NCBI GenBank assembly: GCA_009746045.1
Contig: RPFO01000022.1
Span: 2,232,680 to 2,268,679, forward strand
Direction of reading: 5' to 3'
Length of the DNA stretch: 36,000 nucleotides
Origin: Mesostigma viride
Taxonomy: Eukaryota > Streptophyta > Mesostigmatophyceae > Mesostigmatales > Mesostigmataceae
The position numbers and the translations under genes are program-made. The first letter of the stretch is position 1. Every line of letters begins with the position of its first letter. The notes beneath the pieces are model-generated. The model made no database searches and was not told the origin of the DNA. It worked only from the letters and a program-made list of their open reading frames with translations. This document shows, piece after piece, positions 29,493-36,000 of the stretch.

Positions 29493-29690
29493 ATGCTTTT
29501 AAAGGCTTAGCAATAACCCCTTCAATGGCTTTTTACAGGGAAAAGCCTAACCTCTTCAGATGCTTTTGAAGGCTAAGCAATAACCCCTTCAATGGCTTTT
29601 TACAGGGAAAAGCATAACCTCTTCAGTTGCTTTTGAAGGCTAAGCAATAACCTCTTCCTTGTGCTTCCCTGGGTGAAGCAGGAGGAACCC
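29493..29690 (+). repeat. 67-bp tandem repeat, about 2.7 copies
   Basis: Units start at 29493, 29560 and 29627 with (A/T)TGCTTTT(A/G)AAGGCT(T/A)AGC. The first two are nearly identical; the third diverges after about 35 bp. No spacers, so not CRISPR. Confidence 0.85.
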
Positions 29691-30354
29691 CTTGTCTCGT
29701 TCTCAGTCTTACACACATTCTTAACAAAACCAATACATTGTCGTATCCGTCAGACCATCCTCATGGCAACTGACTGCATGCAACCACTCACGGGGGCTGC
29801 TCCGGGCTGCTCGAACTATTTCACCCCATGAAGACAACAAACCAGTTGTGAGGGAGAGAAACGGACGAACAACGACCACCATGGTTCGTTGCTCATCCTT
29901 CTATACTGCTCAAAGCTCAAGCCTGGCGGCTGGCGCCACTAGCGCCACTTTAGACATCAGCCGCAATCATAACATTGTCTAATTTCCGACAAGCTAAACT
30001 TCAAGCTTTATCTGTCAAGCGAACACAAATATACAAGGGCAAATCTATCGGCTATGCCAGGCACCGCCTGGGGCTTCCTTGCATTTGTGTCTGGTGTCCC
30101 ACGTTGAAATCCTGAAATTGCACATCTGCTCAGTGCCTCGCCGGCTTGCTGTGTACCAGCATTCGGCAAACTGCCCTTGTGACGAATGTCAGTGAAATTC
30201 AGGTCCGCCCAAAAGTTCCGTCAGCAAATTCAGCGGACTTGGCGCGTGAGTACAACTGAGATCCGCAGCGTCAGTACCGGGCCGCGGTATAGCAACCCGC
30301 ACAAGGCTGCGGACGTCAGAATTACGCTAAAATCTGAATTGCGGACGTGATAGA
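29691..30354. other. No gene seen
   Basis: Mixed composition, no long coherent frame, no repeat copy recognised inside this window. It sits where LINE sequence is interrupted, so it may be part of an inserted non-coding element spanning about 29250-30350. Confidence 0.35.
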
Positions 30355-32940
30355 TCACGGACGCGACAACAGGTCCTCATTGCGAACATGAGCAGCATAG
30401 CCTACTCTGAAAATGGAGCGCAGCATGTTGGTGACCGCGCCGTCCAGCTTTCGGGCCAGGTCGGCGGTGAGGGTCCACGTCTCGGCCCCATAGGTAAGAA
30501 CAGGAAGGACGAGGACCTTAAACAGGTTCTGTTTCTCTATCTTGCCCAGGGGCTTGCGCCACAGGCCGGGCCGGGTATTGGCGTAAAGCGTGCCAGGCGA
30601 GGGAGATGCGGTGGTCCACATCAGCCTCGCAGCTGGGGAGGAGGCTGCCCGGCCAGCAGCTTGACTCGGTCCCGATACAGGACTCGAGAGCCGACAAGGA
30701 GAAAGAGGGCGGGCGGTGGCTGAGTGAGCCCACCAATCGCCAGAGCCTCTGTCTTCTTGCTGACCTCAAGCCCCACTGCGCGGGCCTCCGTCGATAGCCA
30801 GGCAGTCAAGCCACCGGTCTGCACGTGCTCAGTGTCCTCGAAGAGGGTGGTGTCGTCTGCATAGATGATGTCCGCCAGCCGAATCTCCGTTTCCGCCCCG
30901 CCATGCCAGAAACGGTTGTCAACCTGCACCCCTGGTTCCCTACCCACGATGCGTGCAAATCGCTTGCGCGCCTGAATCATTACGTATTCGACCACAATAG
31001 TGAACAGGTAGGGCAACAGCACGTAGCCCTGCCACCGCACCCTTCTGTAAAGGGCATGGTGGCGTGGTCCCGTAGGAAGTGCGCACCGAAGTGGTGGACC
31101 CTTCATACAGGTTGCAGATGACAGCAATAAGGGGGCGGGGGATCCGGCCAGAGCGAGGATCGGTCCCATAGCCGCAGGCCAGAAAACCGAATCGAAGGCT
31201 TTGATGTCCACCAGCAGAAGGTGCAGAGGGGACTCACCGGGTTGCAGTTCTTCCACAAGGCGGCGAGTAGCGAAGAGCGCCTGTACTGTGTTGCGACCGG
31301 AACGGAAGCCGTGCTGAGTCTCGCTGAGGCCGGTGACCGTCCGGCCAGGGCGGCCCGTGCGCAGGCGGTTCAGGATGAGCCGCATGAGAAGCTTGAGGGG
31401 GGCACTTGGGATGCACACCCCTCTGTAGTCAGTTACCGGGGTCGGCTGGCGACCCCTTGTTCTTGTACAGCATCGTGCGAAAACTGTGTTGCCAGGCATG
31501 CAGCTGGAGACGGTTGCGACGACAGCAGAATGCGGTTGCAGATATCCCGGAAGAGCAGCATGACACCACTTGTCCTCGAACTCGGCTGCAAGTTTCACAA
31601 CCGCGGCCGGAATCTCGTCGGAGCCGGTGGCCGGAGCCGTCTGCCGCCGCCGGGCGTTGTAACGCAGACGCTGGACCGCCTCCGTGACCTCCGACCGGAC
31701 GCGGGAGGTGTTCAAATTAGGAGGCATGCCTGACGGGTCGCCAAGCGGGCCGATCGGCGGGGGACTAGGTAGTCCGCCTCTGACGGACCTGGGCGGGGCC
31801 GGGGGCCCGGCGGGGCGGCTGGCCAGGGCAGCCGGCGGCGGCGGCGGCTGGGAGCAGGGGCGGGGGTGGCGCAGAGTGTCGGCCCATGACCTCGGCAGTG
31901 GCCGCGGCCCAGGTACGAAGCCGAGCGCTTGGCCGGTGCGCCGGGAACATCGTGGCGGTGGGGCCGGCCGAGGCCGTCCGGGTGCCCGAGGCGCTTGTAC
32001 CAGAACCAGCCGGGCCCCCTTGCCGTCGTGCTTCTGCTGGCAGCTGCGCAGGTCCTTGACCATCTCCTGAGCGTCGGCCTTCTCGGCCTGCTCGTAGGCG
32101 ACCCGCAGAGCCGCTTGCAGCCCAGGCTCAATGGCGGTCGGTTCCCTGTTGCGGTGGAGCATCTGCCTAGCGGCGACCACTGTCGGTGCCGTGGCAGTGG
32201 ACAGCAAGCTGTCGGCGCGGAGGCAAGGAGGAGAGGGTGTGGGCAGCCAGACGGTACTTGGCAGCGATACCGCGGAGGATATGAAAAATCACCCGGGGGC
32301 GGAATCATTGGCGTGTAACTGCTGGCGACTGCCCCTGGCGTCGAAGACTGCCAGGAAGTCGTCCCGGTGCCGGCGACATATAGCGGCCTGCACGTACTTC
32401 TGTTGACATCTTGTCGGCATCCTTCAGTACACTGATCCGGAGCCTCCGGATTGTATGCTCAAGGCCCGGCGGCTACGTACGCCACGCTCTCAACTTCATA
32501 GTCTCGGCCGTGAGGCGGCGCATCGGGCACCTTGAGATCTAGCTGAGGCGCCAGTTGTTGCGACGGTTTCACACTAGGGAACCGCAATCTGATGCGGGCG
32601 CGAGCACGAGGCAGTGATCAGATTCCACCGTGCTGACAGAATCTTGCAGCACACGAGCATCGACAACTGAGGGGCGCTGAGCCCGGCGTACGCAGATATA
32701 GTCAAGGCGCACCACCCGATCCGACGGCCCCCAAAAGGTGGCAAGAGCTGCTCAGCGGGGCGTGCGAAAGAATTAAGCATTGCATGCAACCAGCGCAGAT
32801 TCTGCCAACAGATCCGCAAATAGAGCCGTGTTACCGTTGGCTGTCGTGTTGGTGGGGGAGTACTGAGCGCCCCCAGTGCCAACTGGCAGCGTGGCGTTGG
32901 CGTCGAGCTCAGCATAGCCAGGAAGTGCCTTGCAGGAAGT
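30355..32940 (-). pseudogene. LINE with APE-type endonuclease and reverse transcriptase (LINE copy B)
   Basis: The endonuclease end is at 32940-32576: ANATLPVGTGG, TANGNTALFADLLAES, then LDYICVRR and SDHCLV, the C-terminal DY and SDH motifs of APE-like nucleases, with stops between. A 528-residue frame (32207-30621) follows: Ala/Pro-rich linker, RT entry block GSDEIPAAVVKL, TDYRGVCIPSAPLKLLMRL, GFRSGRNTVQALFATRRL, motif A LLVDIKAFDSVFW near 31190-31215, WQGYVLLPYLFTIV, and an intact motif C YADD at 30852-30863. The last part (VLTYGAETWTLTADL, LDGAVTNMLRSIF) is in another frame at 30621-30355. Such enzymes nick DNA and prime reverse transcription at the nick. Stops and frameshifts in the nuclease and the lack of ORF1 mark it as dead, though the RT catalytic residues remain. 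Confidence 0.85.
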
Positions 32941-33000
32941 AGCCCAGAATGTAAGCCATACAAGCCCCTTCTCTGGGACATGTGCTACTACATATCAAGG
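32925..33000. repeat. Module shared with 34566-34640
   Basis: CCTTGCAGGAAGTAGC, a short AT-variable stretch, then CATGTGCTACTACATAT, aligned to CCTTGCAGGAAGTAGC and CTATGTGCTACATATAC at 34566-34635. It overlaps the 5' truncation point of LINE copy B. Confidence 0.5.
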
Positions 33001-33508
33001 AGACAGCCAGCGCAGGCCAGAAATCGGGAGAATCCGGACCATGGTAGCTCGAGCCTGCCGTTATCTTGTCCGCGTGTTCGAGTCGTTCAGGATGATGAAG
33101 ATGAATGGTGATGGAAATGTGTATCCTTGTGCACTGAAATTATGGCTGGCTTACGTGTAGAGCGACTATGTAGATGACCTAGACGGTGGGGCCGGAAACA
33201 GCATGCTTGATCAGAGCGTGTGTTTCGAGCCTAACTGGTCGGGAGTGTCTAGTGGTGAGCACCATTGCTGCGATCGCTCTCCCACCATTAATACGAGGAA
33301 ATACCCGCAAATGGAAAACCACTTAAAAGGTCTAGCTAGTCAGTCATCACGTTAGCCATGCCATGATTCCAAACGCGTCCAAGAACTGCACACAGTGCAA
33401 AGGGAAAAATCCGGAGGACAACACTTTCAAATGTGCGGCGGGAACCAAAAGCCTGCGTATGCCAGACAACATTGTGCTATACATATACTCACAACGGAGT
33501 CATGTCAC
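33001..33508. other. No gene seen
   Basis: No coherent coding frame. 33475-33505 (CATATACTCACAACGGAGT) matches 34630-34650, so the right part belongs to the same small module family. Confidence 0.35.
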
Positions 33509-33600
33509 TAATTAATTAATTAATTAATTAATTATATAAAATTAATTAATTAATTAATTAATTAATGGGGGGCCTAATAAATTAATTAATGAATTAATTA
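33509..33600. repeat. ATTA/TTAA microsatellite
   Basis: Two long runs of ATTA units (33509-33534 and 33541-33565) and a shorter one (33579-33600), broken by TATAAA and GGGGGGCC. Directly followed by GACTCGTGCTCCCGTTGGGG. Confidence 0.9.
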
Positions 33601-33645
33601 GACTCGTGCTCCCGTTGGGGAGTCGATCTCGGAGCATCAACCCCA
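33601..33645. repeat. GACTCGTGCTC module, copy 3
   Basis: Matches the 43-bp insert at 14086-14128, with a 4-base addition (GATC/TCGA) before GGAGCAT. Here its TTAA end merges into the microsatellite. Confidence 0.6.
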
Positions 33646-33776
33646 AGGGATCTGGGCGCGAAAATATGCCGAGCTATGGCTGCTGAGAATGCTCATAACT
33701 TTCGACTCAGGCCATGAAATTTAGTCGGGTTTGTTGCATTCGAATCGTCTTCTGATGACGAACACGCTGCATGTAT

Positions 33777-34230
33777 AATTTCCTGCCGCTATCGTCCCCG
33801 ATTTCGTACGTTCTCGACCTCGGCCTGCCCAGCAGATATTGCTATTTTCAACTCGATATGGCGTGCTTTTGAGAGAGAAATCCTTGATCGCATGGGCCTT
33901 ACTGGTGAGATCGAGCTGGCCGCCCACCGCCTTCCCCGCGCGCGGGGTAAGGCAGGGCCGCCCCCGCTCCTTCTCACCTTTAAGACCCCGGCGGACAAGA
34001 TTTCTTTTCTCAGACGCCGCAAGCGGCTCGAGAAGACTCTCTTCACCCTTGATGACGACTTGACCCTGGCGCAGCAACAACGGCGACGGGAGCTATGGCC
34101 GACCTACCTCCAGCTCCGGCAGACCAAGGCGGGCCAGCCGGTGTACTGGAAGGGGGCGGCCATCTACGTCGGCCACAAGCCCTGGCAGGCGACCCCCGCG
34201 GCCCCAGCGACTCCAGACGCCCCAGCTTAG
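33777..34230 (+). pseudogene. LINE ORF1 protein, C-terminal part
   Basis: One frame runs from at least 33777 to TAG at 34230. It reads DIAIFNSIWRAFEREILDRM, then LLLTFKTPADKISFLRR, RLEKTLFTLDDDLTLAQQQ, RRRELWPTYLQLRQTKAG and WKGAAIYV, ending in a short Ala/Pro tail. The block with ...DDLT..QQ..RR.LWP is the C-terminal nucleic-acid-binding region typical of LINE ORF1p, which coats the LINE RNA. No start codon or N-terminal coiled coil was found in frame upstream, so it is 5'-truncated. No ORF2 follows it. Confidence 0.65.
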
Positions 34231-34504
34231 GGGAATACAGCAGTAGTAGTGTAGAATAGATAGACCGTGGCCATGTACATGTACGCCTCCTAGAGGCACT
34301 ATCCCAGCTAAGCCACGCGCTTTATTTAATCATGTACATGTGTGCCTATGATGAGCCACACCGGCAGATGATGCCTAGCTTTATTTAGTTATGTTGTGCC
34401 CATGCAGGGAGTAACTCTCTGCTGAGACGCCATGCCATAGCTCTTGTATAGCCATGATGATCTTCCCCCACATGCCACGCTCCCCCTTAACTGGGCATAG
34501 CGCG
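34231..34504. repeat. Spacer with a 60-bp imperfect tandem duplication
   Basis: CATGTACATGTACGCCTCCT...GCTTTATTTAAT (34273-34329) is followed by CATGTACATGTGTGCCTATG...GCTTTATTTAGT (34330-34389). Lies between the two ORF1 regions; no gene. Confidence 0.5.
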
Positions 34505-34678
34505 ATACATCATGAGGGTGCAGGTGCCTTGGTGCACCTAGAGCAAGTGTTGTTTACATCCCCACCCTTGCAGGAAGTAGCTTAGGATGTATGATAGGCC
34601 ATAGCCCCCTCTCAAGGGCTATGTGCTACATATACTCCCAACGGAGTTATGTTACAATTCAATTCAATTCAATTCAAT
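34505..34678. repeat. Small mobile module ending in an AATTC microsatellite
   Basis: 34521-34570 matches 28418-28467 and 34566-34650 matches 32928-32990 and 33475-33505. It ends in AATTC units (34655-34678) where the copy at 33509 has ATTA units. Confidence 0.55.
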
Positions 34679-34746
34679 GGCGGCATTCTCTTCGTGAATA
34701 TCACGCCTGCGCCCCCCCCCCAGCATTCGACATCTTCCCCGTAGCT

Positions 34747-35919
34747 ATGGAGGCCGCCACAACACCTGCCGCCCCAGAAAACCGCTCGCTGGAAGACGTT
34801 CTTGCCGCAGCCAGCCCTTTCGTCGGCACCGCTCCCGCCGCTCCCAAGAAGCCGCGTACCACGGAAATCACTTCCATGGCCACCGAGGCTACCCCCACGC
34901 CTGAAACCCCACCGCCCTCGCCGTCTGATTTAACCAAATATACAAGCCTCGGAACCCGCCTGCAACCGGCCGACTTTGCGGCATTTTTTACCATGCCGGT
35001 CGCCGACGTGCTGCAAATCCTCAAAATTCGATACGACGCCGCCGACATCATCCGCCATCCCTACACCGGCGCAGCTGTGCTTGACGGCCCCGCGGAGTGG
35101 CTGCAACGGGACGACGACCTGCAACGCACCTCCTGCCTCTTAACATGCTGCCCTGAACTCTGCAAACCGCTGGCGACCATCGCGGCCGCATCCGACTGTC
35201 ACCTCGGCCGATGCCGACACCCCTGCCGGCGCAGCCGACCCCACTGACCTGCAGGCGATCACCTCTGAGCTCAAGTCTGTGCAAGGTGCGCTCAAGTCTT
35301 TGGCTGCTGACTCTGCTGTCACCCAAGCCACATTGCTGGAATTAGGCGGCCATGGCCAACCCCCCCCCAAGCGGGTCACGTTCGCGGACGCGGCGGGGAA
35401 GAACCTGGATGGGCATAGTCGCCCAAGCGGCTAAGTCGGCTGCCACCGCAGTCGCGTCACAGAATGTGGCTCAGCTCAGACAACGCAATATCATTCTCAA
35501 GAATGTTCAGAAGGGCACGCATGACACCGCCGGCACAAGCACTTACCGAGGCCTTGCGGGGCCCCGCGTTCTTGGGGTTGCTGCAGCTGTGCGATCACGT
35601 GACCATTGACAGGGCCATCCGCCTGCCTCAGTGGCCCAGCTGGCCTGGTCCTGGTCACCATGCCCCACCGTGAACGACCAGAAACGGGTGATGGGAGCCC
35701 GTCGTCTGCCGTCAAGGGCCACCCCATCAGCATGGATGAAGACTACACCCCGGCACAGCTGGCGGCGAGGAGCTGGAATAGCAGTGCTGGAATAGCGAGA
35801 AGGTGGTGGTGGCACGAGCCGGGTACGTACCGGGGGGTAAGCGTGTGCAGCTGCGACTGTTGCCGGATGGTCGTTTTGGTGCCTACCTGGATGGTGTCCG
35901 TGTAGACGCCGACAATTGA
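34747..35919 (+). pseudogene. Second LINE ORF1 region, frameshifted
   Basis: The ATG at 34747 opens an Ala/Pro/Thr-rich N terminus, then DFAAFFTMPVADVLQILKI. After a shift near 35150 come a coiled-coil-like ITSELKSVQGALKSLAADS and PPPKRVTFADAAGKN. A further frame at about 35400-35540 has AQLRQRNIILKNVQKG. Later frames give VKGHPISMDEDYTPAQLAAR (about 35710-35770) and the end GKRVQLRLLPDGRFGAYLDG with TGA at 35917-35919. The order coiled coil, RRM-like block, C-terminal DxDYT.AQ.AAR block is that of LINE ORF1p. At least four frame changes. An ORF2 would be expected beyond 36000. Confidence 0.65.
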
Positions 35920-36000
35920 TGTGGAGTCTCGTGTGGAGTCTCGTGGTGCGAAGCGTGCTGCCCCTGGTGGTTCCAGGAAGTAGACAACCCCACTCGTCGG
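35920..36000. other. Start of inter-ORF or ORF2 5' region
   Basis: A direct duplication of TGTGGAGTCTCG (35920-35944), then sequence to the window edge without an identified gene. Confidence 0.3.

Noticed and set aside
29493-29690. CRISPR-like array
   Set aside because: Repeat units are contiguous, with no unique spacers, in a eukaryotic context.
31684-32318. Two + strand frames of about 130 residues opposite LINE copy B
   Set aside because: Antisense of the Pro/Ala/Arg-rich linker of the LINE protein, which has RT motifs on the other strand.

Overview
The window looks like nuclear DNA of a green alga (Chlorophyta). The evidence is a spliced SBP-domain transcription factor gene (a family confined to the green lineage), spliceosomal GT-AG introns, Ala- and Gln-rich GC-rich coding exons, a TGTAA poly(A)-type signal behind that gene, and a transposon mix typical of algal genomes. 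No rRNA gene, intact tRNA gene or CRISPR array was seen. One host gene is visible (SBP, 23483-26689, + strand). Almost everything else is mobile DNA, much of it nested.

Region 1-12.4 kb: a CACTA (En/Spm) TNP2-like transposase gene on the + strand enters from the left edge. Exons fit at 1-75, 239-421, 812-1338, 10902-11089 and probably 12213-12354, with matching splice phases. Its third intron carries a complete LTR retrotransposon (1492-8990, - strand, 5-bp target duplication CTACC) and one copy of a 1.4-kb dispersed repeat (9335-10769). Its fourth intron carries a 0.9-kb near-perfect palindrome (11187-12105). The retrotransposon has non-TG/CA ends (AGTTA...TAACT), a gag region broken into many frames, and one long intact pol frame with the unusual order integrase, retropepsin-like domain, copia-type RT, RNase H.

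Region 12.5-23 kb: a decayed LINE (12530-14507, -) contains a 43-bp insert with a perfect 10-bp direct repeat. Next come a hAT-like element with a BED zinc finger (14508-15825), a C-terminal LINE fragment with a CCHC and restriction-like endonuclease motif (16029-16800, -), 3' tails of a retroposon carrying a tRNA-like Pol III B box, a cluster of TTAAGATC terminal repeats and foldbacks (17.3-22.4 kb), and the second copy of the 1.4-kb repeat (20956-22385).

Region 23-27.4 kb: the SBP gene, four exons encoding about 686 residues. Three GTAC cores (the SBP-binding core) lie about 125-150 bp upstream of its ATG.

Region 27.4-36 kb: LINE debris from at least two families. Two RT fragments are fused head to tail (27405-28345, +). 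A LINE 3' end joins the retroposon tail (28631-29245, -). A longer APE-endonuclease/RT LINE lies at 30355-32940 (-), and two ORF1 regions at 33777-34230 and 34747-35919 (+). Between them are 67-bp tandem repeats, a TTAA microsatellite and small mobile modules. Coding continuity was judged by eye from translations. Indels at homopolymers could be either decay or assembly error.
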